NCBI GenBank assembly: GCA_017882455.1
Contig: JADGPL010000025.1
Location: 1 to 42,048 of the forward strand
Direction of reading: 5' to 3'
From: Solirubrobacteraceae bacterium
GTDB taxonomy: Bacteria > Actinomycetota > Thermoleophilia > Solirubrobacterales > Solirubrobacteraceae
DNA: 42,048 bases
Part shown: piece after piece, positions 14,885 to 23,788 of the stretch
Numbering within the stretch: position 1 is the stretch's first letter
Layout of the letters: each line of letters starts with the position of its first letter
The notes under the pieces: generated by a model
Told to the model about the DNA's origin: nothing
Seen by the model: only the letters and a program-made list of their open reading frames with translations
Databases searched by the model: none
Program-made: the position numbers and the translations under genes

Positions 14885-17203
14885 ATGTCGAAGACGCTCC
14901 TGGTCGCAGAGAAGCCCTCCGTGGGGCAGGATCTCGCGCGCGTGCTGCCGGGACCCTTCAAGAAGCAGGAGGGTTTCCTCGAGGGGCCGGAGCACGTGGT
15001 CACGTGGGCCGTGGGGCACCTCGTGCAGCTGGCCGAACCGGAAGCATATGACGCCAAATACAAGAGCTGGCGAATGGCCGACCTGCCGATCGTGCCCGAC
15101 CGCTTCAAGCTCGAGGTGCGTGACGAGCGCTCGCGCAAGCAGATGTCGGTGGTCACCAAACAGCTGGGCCGCGAGGACGTGGAGGAGGTCGTCAACGCCT
15201 GCGACGCGGGCCGCGAGGGCGAGCTGATCTTCGCCTACCTGTTCGAGAAGGCCAAGGGCAAGAAGCCCGTGAAACGGCTGTGGCTGAACTCGATGACCAC
15301 CGCCGCGATGAAGAGCGCGCTGGCGTCGCTGCGCCCGGCCGAGGAGTTCGCGACCCTCGAGGAGGCCGCCCGCTCGCGTTCGGAGGCGGATTGGATCGTG
15401 GGCATGAACGCCACTCGCGCTGCCACGATCAGGCTGCGCAGCTCCTTCGACGGCGCCGTCTCGCTGGGGCGGGTGCAGACGCCGACACTGGCGATCGTGG
15501 CCCGCCGCGAGGAGGAGATCAGGGCGTTCAAGCCCGAGCCCTACTGGCTCGTGGACGCGACCTTCGCCGCCGGTCCGCTCGATGGCGAGGCGGCCGGCGC
15601 GGAGCGCACATATGTCGGGCACTTCCAGGCTCCGGCGGGGAGCCCCGGAACGACCAAGGGGCCGCGGATCGGCACCGAGCAGGAGGCCGCGGCGATCGTC
15701 AGCGCCTGCGAGGGGCGCCCCGGGACGATCACGAAGCTCGAGAAGAAGGAGCAGCGCGAGAAAGCCCCGATGCTCTACGACCTCACGACCCTGCAGCGCG
15801 AGGCCAACAATCGCTATGGCTTCTCGGCGCGCAGGACGCTTGCGGCGGCGCAGCGCCTGTACGAGGAGCACAAGGCCCTGACATATCCCAGGACCAACTC
15901 GCGCTACCTGACCACGGACATGGTCGAGGAGATCAAGCCGATCGCCGAGCTCGTGGGCAGGCACAGCGAGTACGCCAAGGGCGCCGCGTACGTGATCGGC
16001 CTGGACGTGCTGCCGCTCGGGCGCGTGGTCAACGACGAGAAGGTCACCGACCACCACGCGATCATCCCCACCCGCTCGGAGCACAACCTCGAGAAAATGG
16101 GCTCGGACGACAGGCGCGTGTACGACATGGCCGTGCGCCGCTTCCTGGCCGTGTTCCACCCGGAGGCGGTGTTCGAGAACACGCGCGTGGAGACGACCGT
16201 CAAGGCGGCCGACGCCAAGGGCGCCCACGTCTTTCGCACGCGCGGCAAGCTCCTGCTGGTGCCCGGCTGGCGCGGGGTCTACGACGAGATCTCAGCTGAC
16301 GCGAAGGCCGCCGAAAGCGAGGCGCGCGGCGAGGAGGACGAGGCCACCGAGCAGCAGCTGCCGCGACTGATCGACGGGGAGGAGGTCGAGACCCGCAAGA
16401 TCGAGAGCGCGCGCAAGGAAACCAAACCGCCACGGCGCTACAGCGACGCCTCGCTGCTCGGGGCGATGGAGACGGCGGGCAAGCTCGTGGACGACGACGA
16501 GCTGCGTGAGGCGATGAAGGACTCAGGGATAGGCACGCCGGCCACGCGGGCGGCGATCATCGAGCGGCTGATCACGGTCGGCTATATCGAGCGCGACGGC
16601 CGCGCGCTGGTGGCCACCGAGAAGGGTCTCAACGTGATCCGGCTGCTGAACGAGCACGCCCTCACATCGCCAGGGCTGACGGGCAGCTGGGAGCAGCGTC
16701 TGGGCAAGATCGAGCGTGGCGAGGACTCGCGCAAGAAGTTCATGAGCGACATCGCGGGCTTCGCCGAGGAGACCGTCAAGGAGCTCGACGAGACGCTCAA
16801 AGATGTGCGCATCCCGCGTGCCCGTCTCGGCCCGTGCCCGGTCTGCGGCCATGAGATCGTGGAGAACCGCAAGGGCTACTCCTGCTGGGCCCGCGACGAT
16901 CCGGGCTGCGGCTTCGTGATCTGGAAGGCCAAAGCCGGCAAGACCCTGCCGATCGCCATCGCCAAGGAGCTGATCAAGACGGGCTACACCGCCCAGGCGG
17001 TCACTGGCTTCCGCGGGCGCAGCGGGCGCAGCTTTCGGGCGCACCTCGCCCTCCAGCAGACCGAGGAGGGCAAATGGCGCGTGGAGTTCGACGAGCTGTG
17101 GGCGAAGGAGGGCGTCAAGCCGCCCGAGGCCGAGGCTGGCGAGGGCGAGACGGACGCCGCCGCAGCCAACGGCAAGGCCGTCGCGGCCCGCAGCGCCGCC
17201 TAG
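14885..17203 (+). CDS. topB: Type IA DNA topoisomerase (topoisomerase III-like)
   Basis: 772-residue enzyme that relaxes or decatenates DNA by single-strand passage. The Toprim motifs are VAEKPS (E9) and DAGREGE (107-113). SLGRVQTPTLAIV is at 193-205 and the active-site tyrosine is Y334 in ALTYPRTNSR. Architecture and motifs resemble TopB/topoisomerase III more than TopA. The C-terminal part adds a zinc motif starting CPVC at 651-654 with further Cys near 666-676, then a basic DNA-binding segment (about 690-745) and an acidic Ala-rich tail. ATG 14885 has TACGCT 7 nt upstream. A second, TopA-type enzyme is expected elsewhere in the genome. Confidence 0.92.
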   Translation: MSKTLLVAEKPSVGQDLARVLPGPFKKQEGFLEGPEHVVTWAVGHLVQLAEPEAYDAKYKSWRMADLPIVPDRFKLEVRDERSRKQMSVVTKQLGREDVEEVVNACDAGREGELIFAYLFEKAKGKKPVKRLWLNSMTTAAMKSALASLRPAEEFATLEEAARSRSEADWIVGMNATRAATIRLRSSFDGAVSLGRVQTPTLAIVARREEEIRAFKPEPYWLVDATFAAGPLDGEAAGAERTYVGHFQAPAGSPGTTKGPRIGTEQEAAAIVSACEGRPGTITKLEKKEQREKAPMLYDLTTLQREANNRYGFSARRTLAAAQRLYEEHKALTYPRTNSRYLTTDMVEEIKPIAELVGRHSEYAKGAAYVIGLDVLPLGRVVNDEKVTDHHAIIPTRSEHNLEKMGSDDRRVYDMAVRRFLAVFHPEAVFENTRVETTVKAADAKGAHVFRTRGKLLLVPGWRGVYDEISADAKAAESEARGEEDEATEQQLPRLIDGEEVETRKIESARKETKPPRRYSDASLLGAMETAGKLVDDDELREAMKDSGIGTPATRAAIIERLITVGYIERDGRALVATEKGLNVIRLLNEHALTSPGLTGSWEQRLGKIERGEDSRKKFMSDIAGFAEETVKELDETLKDVRIPRARLGPCPVCGHEIVENRKGYSCWARDDPGCGFVIWKAKAGKTLPIAIAKELIKTGYTAQAVTGFRGRSGRSFRAHLALQQTEEGKWRVEFDELWAKEGVKPPEAEAGEGETDAAAANGKAVAARSAA

Positions 17204-17219
17204 GTCCTTTTCGGGAGAC

Positions 17220-17238
17220 CCGGGCGCGCGCTGCCCGG
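17220..17238 (+). terminator. Possible terminator hairpin after topB
   Basis: CCGGGC (17220-17225) and GCCCGG (17233-17238) form a 6-bp GC stem with a 7-nt loop 16 bp after the topB stop. There is no T-run, so it may only be GC-rich noise. Confidence 0.25.
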
Positions 17239-17324
17239 TCCGGCCGTAGTGGCGCCGGTCACCGCAGTTGTCGTTTGCGCAGAGGCACAGGAGCATGTCG
17301 GGGCTGTGCGCCAGGATGGATGGG

Positions 17325-20219
17325 ATGCCCATCACCCTGCTCACGGGTCCCGCGAACGCCGGCAAGGCCCAGGTGGTCATGGACGCGGTGCGCGCCCATC
17401 TCGCCCACGGCGAGGAGCCGCTGTTGGTCGTGCCGACCAGGGCGGATACCGAGTACTACCTGCGCGAGCTCGCGGGTGACGGCGCCGCGATGGGCGCGCG
17501 CGTGGAGCGCTTCGACGGCCTGATCGAGGAGGCAGTGGGTCGCGCTCGGGTGAGGCAGCCGGTGCTCGGAGGACTGGCCCGCGAGCGGATCCTGGGCGCG
17601 ATCGCCGCGCCCGCGGAGGGCGTGCGGGCGACCCCGGGACTCATACGCGCGCTGGGGGCAATGTTCGCGGAGCTGCGCGTGCGCAGGGTGACGCCGGCGA
17701 CGCTCGCGCGCTCGTTGGCGCAATGGGCCGCGCAGGACGATGCGGGAGCCTCGCGGCTGCACCTGGCAGGGCTGTTCGAGCGCTACCAGGCAGCGCTTTC
17801 GGAGATTGGGCGCCTCGATGGCGAGCAGCGGGCGATAGCCGCCCTCGACGAGCTGCGGCGCACACCGGCCCGATGGGGTGCGACGCCCGTGCTGTTCTAC
17901 GGCTTCGATGACCTGACGCGGCTGCAGATCGATGCGATCGAGACGCTCGGCAGGGTCGTGGGGGCCAGGGTGACGGTCTCGCTCACGTTCGAGCCGGGGC
18001 GCACGGCGTTCGCCGGGCGGGCGGGGACGTTCGCGGCGCTCGCTCCGCTGGCCGACGAGCATCGCCACCTCGCAGCTCGCGCCGAGTACTACGCGCCCCG
18101 ATCCCGTAACGCTCTGAGTCATCTCGAGCGCTCGCTGTTCGAGGGCGAGGCGGAGCGCGTGGATCCGGCGGACGCAGTCCGCCTGCTCGAGGGCGGTGGC
18201 GAGCGCGCCGAGCTCGAGCTGGTCGCGCATGAGATCGATCGGCTCCTGCGGGATGGGATGGCGCCGGAGGAGATCGCGGTGGTGCTCCGCGCCTCGCCCG
18301 CCGGCGCCGACCTGCTCGAGGAGGTCTTCCTCGCTGCGGGAGTTCCCTACGCGTTTCAGCGGCGCAGGCGCTTCGTCGACACCTCCGTCGGCCGGGCCCT
18401 CGTCGGCCTGTTGCGCTGCGCCGGAGAGGCCCCTGACGGTGAGCTCGGCGATCTGCTTGCGTGGCTGCGCGCGCCCGGCCTGCTGGAGCGCCCCGAGCTG
18501 GCCGACCGGCTGGAGCTCGCGGCCCGCCGCAGCGGTGCCGTCAGCGCCGGGCGGGCCAGAGAGCTGTGGGAGCAGCGAAACTGGTCGCTACAGGAGCTGG
18601 ATCACCTCGGAGAGGCCGCCGGCCGTGGGCCGATCGCGCTGATCGATCGCGCCGGGCGCGAGCTGCTGCGCCTGTTTGCGGCGCCCAGGCGCAGGAGCGC
18701 AAGCGTGCTCGACGGCGAGGACGTGGAGGAGGCGCGTGCGTTCGCGGCCGGGCGTCGAGCGTTGGGGGAGCTGCGCGAGCTGGCCCGGGCGGCTCCCGAG
18801 ATGGCGCCTCGGCGCCCGGGCGATCTGGCGGAGGCGCTCGCCGGCGTGGAGCTCGTCGGTGGAGAGCGACCGGCTCCCGGTGCGGTGGCGGTCCTCGACC
18901 CGCTGGCCTTGCGCGCCCGGCGTGTCAGGGCGCTGTTCGTGTGCGGCCTGCAGGAGGGGGTCTTCCCAGCGCGTCCCCGGCCCCAGGCGCTGCTCGCAGA
19001 GGAGGAGCGCAGGCGACTGGCAGAAGCGGGCGGGCTGCGCCTAGGCGAGCACGAAGATCCGCTCGCCGCTGAGCGCTACCTGTTCTATGCGGCCGTCTCG
19101 CGCCCTGAGGAGCTGCTCGTCCTCAGCTGGCACGTGAGCGACGACGACGGCGAGCCGACAGCCTCCTCGCTGTTCGTCGAGGACCTGTGTGACCTCTTCG
19201 ACGCGGGCTTGATCGAGCGCAGGGCGCGCCGTGCGCTCGGCGCGGTCGGCTGGGCCGGCGAGTCGGCGACCCAGGCGCCGGCTGCGGCCCCGGCCGCGAC
19301 GCTCGGACACCCGCGCGTGCTCGAGCAGCTGCGCGGCCAGGTGTGGTCGGCGTCCTCGTTGGAGGTGTGGATCAGCTGTCCGGTGCGCTGGTTCGTGGAG
19401 CGGTTGCTGCGCCCCGGGGACCTCGAGCCGGACGCCGAGCCGCTCGCGCGCGGCGGGCTGGCCCATGCGGTGCTGAAGGACACGCTCGAGGGACTCAGGC
19501 GCCAGACCGGCTCAGCGCGGTTGACCCGTGCATCCTTGGCGGCGGCGCGCGAGCAGCTCGAGCGGGCTCTTGCCGAGAACGAGCCTCGGTTTCCGCTCTC
19601 GGTCGAGCCGGAGCGAGCACCCGGCGCCCTGCGCCGCCTGCGCTCGGACCTCGAGCGTTACCTGACTCATGCCGCCGAGACTGAGAGCCCACTCGAGCCG
19701 AGCGCCCTGGAGCTCGGCTTCGGCTTCGCCGCCGCGGATGAGCGCGGGCAGGCGAGCACGCTTGCGGCGTTCGAGCTCGGCGGGGGCGTGCGGATGCGCG
19801 GGAGGATCGACCGCGTCGACGTCGGTGAGGACGGCGAGGCGGTCGTGTACGACTACAAGGCGCGCAGCGCCCCGCCCGCCGCGAAGTGGATCGGGGAGGG
19901 CAAGCTGCAGGTGGCCCTGTACATGCGCGCGGTCGAGCAGCTCCTGGGTGTCTCCGCCGCCGGCGGCTTCTACCAGCCGCTGTCCGGCCCCGACCTTCGC
20001 GCTCGCGGCCTGCTCGACGGCGACAGCGGGGTGGAGCTCGATTGCGTCCGGGGGGACGTGCGCGAGCACGCCGATGTGCGCAGCCTGCTCGAGGAGGCGC
20101 TCGACGCCGCGCGTCAGGCGGCCGTCCAGGCCGGTGCCGGCGCACTGCAGTCGCGGCCGCGGAGCTGCGCCTATCAGGGCGGCTGCATGTATCCGACGAT
20201 CTGCCGGTGCCAGCCGTGA
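17325..20219 (+). CDS. addB: AddB-like helicase/nuclease subunit with PD-(D/E)XK domain
   Basis: 964-residue subunit of a RecBCD/AddAB-type double-strand-break repair complex. The N-terminal Walker A is GPANAGKA (residues 8-15), with Ala instead of Ser/Thr after Lys, so ATP turnover here is doubtful. The middle is a diverged UvrD-like body. The C-terminal RecB-family nuclease has DYK at 843-845, with C685 (SCPVRWF) before it and C948, C954, C960 and C962 after it, the layout of an Fe-S-stapled nuclease. ATG 17325 has AGGA 8 nt upstream; ATG 17316 and TTG 17268 are possible. Its stop overlaps the addA start (GTGA), so the two are coupled. Confidence 0.88.
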   Translation: MPITLLTGPANAGKAQVVMDAVRAHLAHGEEPLLVVPTRADTEYYLRELAGDGAAMGARVERFDGLIEEAVGRARVRQPVLGGLARERILGAIAAPAEGVRATPGLIRALGAMFAELRVRRVTPATLARSLAQWAAQDDAGASRLHLAGLFERYQAALSEIGRLDGEQRAIAALDELRRTPARWGATPVLFYGFDDLTRLQIDAIETLGRVVGARVTVSLTFEPGRTAFAGRAGTFAALAPLADEHRHLAARAEYYAPRSRNALSHLERSLFEGEAERVDPADAVRLLEGGGERAELELVAHEIDRLLRDGMAPEEIAVVLRASPAGADLLEEVFLAAGVPYAFQRRRRFVDTSVGRALVGLLRCAGEAPDGELGDLLAWLRAPGLLERPELADRLELAARRSGAVSAGRARELWEQRNWSLQELDHLGEAAGRGPIALIDRAGRELLRLFAAPRRRSASVLDGEDVEEARAFAAGRRALGELRELARAAPEMAPRRPGDLAEALAGVELVGGERPAPGAVAVLDPLALRARRVRALFVCGLQEGVFPARPRPQALLAEEERRRLAEAGGLRLGEHEDPLAAERYLFYAAVSRPEELLVLSWHVSDDDGEPTASSLFVEDLCDLFDAGLIERRARRALGAVGWAGESATQAPAAAPAATLGHPRVLEQLRGQVWSASSLEVWISCPVRWFVERLLRPGDLEPDAEPLARGGLAHAVLKDTLEGLRRQTGSARLTRASLAAAREQLERALAENEPRFPLSVEPERAPGALRRLRSDLERYLTHAAETESPLEPSALELGFGFAAADERGQASTLAAFELGGGVRMRGRIDRVDVGEDGEAVVYDYKARSAPPAAKWIGEGKLQVALYMRAVEQLLGVSAAGGFYQPLSGPDLRARGLLDGDSGVELDCVRGDVREHADVRSLLEEALDAARQAAVQAGAGALQSRPRSCAYQGGCMYPTICRCQP

Positions 20220-23200
20220 GCTCCGGCGCATCCGCTCCCCCCGCGGCCGGCCCCGTCCTGACCGACGAGCAGGAGCATCCGGTAGCGCGCCGCGCCGAGC
20301 CGCTGCTGCTGTCCGCGGGGGCCGGCTCAGGGAAGACCTCGGTGCTCGTCGAGCGCTTCGTCAGAGCGGTGCGCGAGGACGGCATCGCTCCCGGGAGGAT
20401 CCTCGCGATCACATTCACCGATCGGGCCGCGGGCGAGCTGCGCGAGCGCGTGCGGGCGCGCTTCCTGGAGCTTGGAGAACGCGAGGCGGCACGGGACACG
20501 GAGGCCGCCTTCGTGGGCACCTTCCACGGGTTCTGTGCGCGCCTGTTGCGCGCCCACCCGCTGCTGGCGGAGCTGGACCCGGACTTCGCGATCCTCGACG
20601 AGGGCACGGCAGGACGCCTGCGCGGGCGGGCCTTCAGCGCGGCGCTTCGCCTGTTTCTCGGTCGAGAGGATCGCGCCGGAGCGGTTGACCTGCTGGGCGC
20701 CTACGGGGTCGATCGCGTCCACGCGATGATCGCGGCCGTCCATGCGCAGCTGCGCAGTCGCGGGCAGCGCGTGCCGAGCCTGCCCGAGCCGATCGTGATC
20801 GAAGGCGCCACCGACGCGGATCAGAACGCGGAGGCAGCCGCGGCCTGCGCCCTGCTCGACGAGCTGCTGGGCGGCTTCTCGTGCGCTTATGAAGAGCTCA
20901 AGCGCGAACGCAGCGCCGTCGATTTCGACGACCTCGAGCTCTTCGCCCGTGACCTGCTCGAGCGCCACGAGACGGTCCGCGCGGCCTGGGCGGAGCGCTT
21001 CGAGCTGCTGATGGTCGATGAGTTTCAGGACACCAATCCACGCCAGCTCGCAATCCTGCGGGCGCTGGAGCGCGGGAACCTGTTCACGGTGGGCGACGAG
21101 TTCCAGTCGATCTACGGCTTCAGGCATGCCGACGTGAGCCTGTTTCGGGCGCGGCGCCAGGAGCTGGCGCCAAGCGGTGCCAGCCTCGCGCTGACCCGTA
21201 ACTTTCGGAGCCGCGCACCGCTGCTCGAAGTCGTCAACGCGGTCTTCGAGGAGCGCTTCGTCGAGTTCGCTCCGCTGCTGGCCGGGCGTGCGACCGAGTC
21301 GCCGGACGCAGGCGGGGCGAGCACGGCGCAGGCGCGCTCGCCCGGGCCCTCGGAGCCGCTGACCGAGCTGCTGCTGACGGACCGCTGCGGCTGGGAGGAG
21401 GACGGGGAGCTCGCGCGCGAGATCGCCGCTGGGCTGCCGAGCGCGCCGTTGTGGCGCCAGGCCGAGGCGTGCATGCTCGCCCAGCGTGTGGCCGAGCTCG
21501 TGCAGAGCGGTCGCGCCCGGGCGGGGGAGGTGGTCGTGCTGCTCCGCGCCCTGGGCGACCTCGACGTGTACGAGCGCGCGCTGCAACAGCGAGGGCTGCG
21601 CACGCTGGCGGCGGTGGGCGCCTTCTGGGAGCACCAGCAGGTGGGGGACCTGCTCGCCTACCTGCGCACCCTCGCCAACCCGCTGGACGAGCTGGCGCTG
21701 TACTCGACGTTGGCCTCGCCGCTGGTGGGAGTCTCACGGGACGGCCTGGCGCTGCTCGCCCTGGTCGCCCGCGCCGACGGGCGCGGGGCCTGGGAGACGG
21801 CCCTGCGCGTGGAGAGCGACGATCTCCTCGCGGGCGAGATCTCGCTGGAGGACCGTGGCGCGATCGTCGGCTTCTGCGAGCGCCTGCGCGGCGAGCGCGA
21901 GCGGGCCTCCAGACGGACCATCTCCGAGCTCGTCGAGCGCGCGATCGAGCACAGCGGCTACGAGCTGCACGCGCTGGGGCTCGAATGGGGCGAGCGTCGC
22001 CTGGCGAACCTGCACAAGCTCCTGCGCCTCGCGCGGCGCTTCGAGGCCAGCGAAGGGCGCGATCTACGCGCGTTTCTCGATCACGTGGCGTATCTCATCG
22101 GTGCGAGCAGCGCCGCCGAGTCCGACGCGCCCGTCGATGGAGCGGAGCCTGATGCTGTGCGCCTGATGAGCATCCACGCAGCCAAGGGCCTCGAGTTTCC
22201 GGTGGTGTGCGTGGCCGACCTCGGGCGCGCCCCCAACACGCGGCTGGCGGACCTGTTGGTGGAGGGCTCGCGGATCGGCTTGCAACTGGTCCGCCTCGAT
22301 GGCGGGAAGGCGACCGCCACGCTCGACTATGAGCAGCTGGCCGAGGAGCGCAGGGCGGCAGAGGCAGCGGAGGAGGATCGGATCCTGTACGTGGCGATGA
22401 CCCGGGCGCGTGAGCGCTTGATCCTGAGCGCAGCCGTGGACCTCCAACGCTGGCCAGAGGCGCGCCAGGGATCGACGGCGATCTCCTGGCTGGGGCCGGC
22501 GCTCGCGGCGGAGCTGCCCACGCTGGCTCAATCTGCGGGCGCGGAGTGGGAGCTGGCGGTCGGTCCGCTCGCAGCCCCGATCGGCGTTCGCCTGAACACC
22601 CCCGCGACCGCCACTGCAGTCCTGCGCCCGTCGCTCTCGCGCTCGGAGGGGGAATCGGACGCCAGTCGCGAGTTGGCCCCGGAGAGCCAGCCTGAGCCGG
22701 CCACCGCCGCGACGGATGCGCTGTCGGAGCAGGCGCCGCGAGGGAGCGCTCGGGTCCGAGCCGAGGCCACGCTGGAGCGGATCTCGACCCTGAGCTACAC
22801 CTCGCTCACCGAGTTGCAGCGCTGCGGGTACCGCTACTACCTGGAACGGGTGCTCGGCCTCCCCGAGGACCGGGCGGCGGCACGCGCGCCGGGCTTCGCT
22901 CACGGCCTGAGGGCGCGCGAGCGCGGGATTCTCGTGCACAGGCTGCTCGAGTCGTTTGACTTCGCCCGCCCGGTGATGCCGTCGCCCGCCGCCGTCGAGT
23001 CCCTGGCCCAGGAGCTCGGGATCGGCCTCGAGATCGGCGACAGCGCGAGGATCGCCGAGCTCCTCGAGACGGCCGTCCGCTCTGCGCCGGCGAGGCGGAT
23101 CGCGGCGGCGCGCGAGGTGCGCCGCGAGCATCCGTTCGCCTTCTCGCTCGGCGCAGGGGAGCCGCTGGTCACGGGAGCGATCGACCTGCTCGCTCGTGAG

Positions 23201-23602
23201 CAGGACGGCGGGTGGGTGGTGCTGGACTACAAGAGCGATCGCGTCGGGCCCGAGGTCGACCTGGCAGGGCTGGTGGAGCGCGAGTACGGCGTCCAGCGAC
23301 TGCTCTACGCGCTCGCGGTTCTGCGCAAAGGTGCGCCGAGGGTGGAGATCGTGCACTGGTTTCTCGAGCGTCCCGACGACTGGGTTGGCGCGAGCTACGC
23401 CGCGGGGGAGCGGGAAGCCCTCGAATCGGGCCTCGCCCAGCGCCTGACGCGAGCTCGGGAGAGAGGGTTCGCGGTCGCCGGGGCTCCCCATCGCGGCCTG
23501 TGCCTGACCTGTCCGGGGCGCGCCAGCCTCTGCTCCTGGGGAGAGGAGCGGACGATGCGCGAGCTTCCACTCGAGGGCGGGCCCTTGCCGGAGGGCCGCT
23601 GA
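20216..23602 (+). CDS. addA: AddA-like UvrD-type helicase with C-terminal nuclease
   Basis: 1128-residue motor-nuclease subunit partnering the AddB-like protein. Superfamily 1 helicase motifs in order: Q-like LTDEQ (15-19), Walker A SAGAGSGKT (K40), Walker B VDEFQDTN, VGDEFQSIYGFR, RNFRS, SIHAAKGLEFP and LYVAMTRARERL. The C-terminal RecB-type nuclease has GAIDLL and LDYKSD (D1004, K1006). C870 lies before it and C1096, C1099 and C1106 after it, again an Fe-S arrangement; Bacillus AddA lacks this, as far as I know. A Ser/Pro/Glu-rich linker (about 800-860) separates motor and nuclease. GTG 20216 overlaps the addB stop. It processes double-strand ends for recombination. Confidence 0.9.
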   Translation: MSSGASAPPAAGPVLTDEQEHPVARRAEPLLLSAGAGSGKTSVLVERFVRAVREDGIAPGRILAITFTDRAAGELRERVRARFLELGEREAARDTEAAFVGTFHGFCARLLRAHPLLAELDPDFAILDEGTAGRLRGRAFSAALRLFLGREDRAGAVDLLGAYGVDRVHAMIAAVHAQLRSRGQRVPSLPEPIVIEGATDADQNAEAAAACALLDELLGGFSCAYEELKRERSAVDFDDLELFARDLLERHETVRAAWAERFELLMVDEFQDTNPRQLAILRALERGNLFTVGDEFQSIYGFRHADVSLFRARRQELAPSGASLALTRNFRSRAPLLEVVNAVFEERFVEFAPLLAGRATESPDAGGASTAQARSPGPSEPLTELLLTDRCGWEEDGELAREIAAGLPSAPLWRQAEACMLAQRVAELVQSGRARAGEVVVLLRALGDLDVYERALQQRGLRTLAAVGAFWEHQQVGDLLAYLRTLANPLDELALYSTLASPLVGVSRDGLALLALVARADGRGAWETALRVESDDLLAGEISLEDRGAIVGFCERLRGERERASRRTISELVERAIEHSGYELHALGLEWGERRLANLHKLLRLARRFEASEGRDLRAFLDHVAYLIGASSAAESDAPVDGAEPDAVRLMSIHAAKGLEFPVVCVADLGRAPNTRLADLLVEGSRIGLQLVRLDGGKATATLDYEQLAEERRAAEAAEEDRILYVAMTRARERLILSAAVDLQRWPEARQGSTAISWLGPALAAELPTLAQSAGAEWELAVGPLAAPIGVRLNTPATATAVLRPSLSRSEGESDASRELAPESQPEPATAATDALSEQAPRGSARVRAEATLERISTLSYTSLTELQRCGYRYYLERVLGLPEDRAAARAPGFAHGLRARERGILVHRLLESFDFARPVMPSPAAVESLAQELGIGLEIGDSARIAELLETAVRSAPARRIAAAREVRREHPFAFSLGAGEPLVTGAIDLLAREQDGGWVVLDYKSDRVGPEVDLAGLVEREYGVQRLLYALAVLRKGAPRVEIVHWFLERPDDWVGASYAAGEREALESGLAQRLTRARERGFAVAGAPHRGLCLTCPGRASLCSWGEERTMRELPLEGGPLPEGR

Positions 23603-23642
23603 GGCGCCTCGCCAGACGCCCCAAAAAGGCCCTGAAGAGTTT

Positions 23643-23681
23643 GCGTAGCGCACGGTTTCCAGCGCCTTTTCGCTGCTACGC
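23643..23681. promoter_or_regulatory. Inverted repeat and possible promoter upstream of gltB
   Basis: GCGTAGC (23643-23649) and GCTACGC (23675-23681) are perfect 7-bp arms 25 bp apart. The right arm overlaps TACGCT at 23677-23682, preceded by TG, which would be an extended -10 box about 100 bp before gltB. It could be an operator or an RNA stem; nothing else is recognised in the 186-bp gap. Confidence 0.4.
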
Positions 23682-23788
23682 TTTCTGGCTCCGCCTCAGG
23701 TGCCCGCCTGCCTGCGCGACGGTGGGTATGCCCGCAAAGGGTGTGTCAACCCTCCGCGCGGGATGCACCGCCCCAAGGGAGCACTTCC

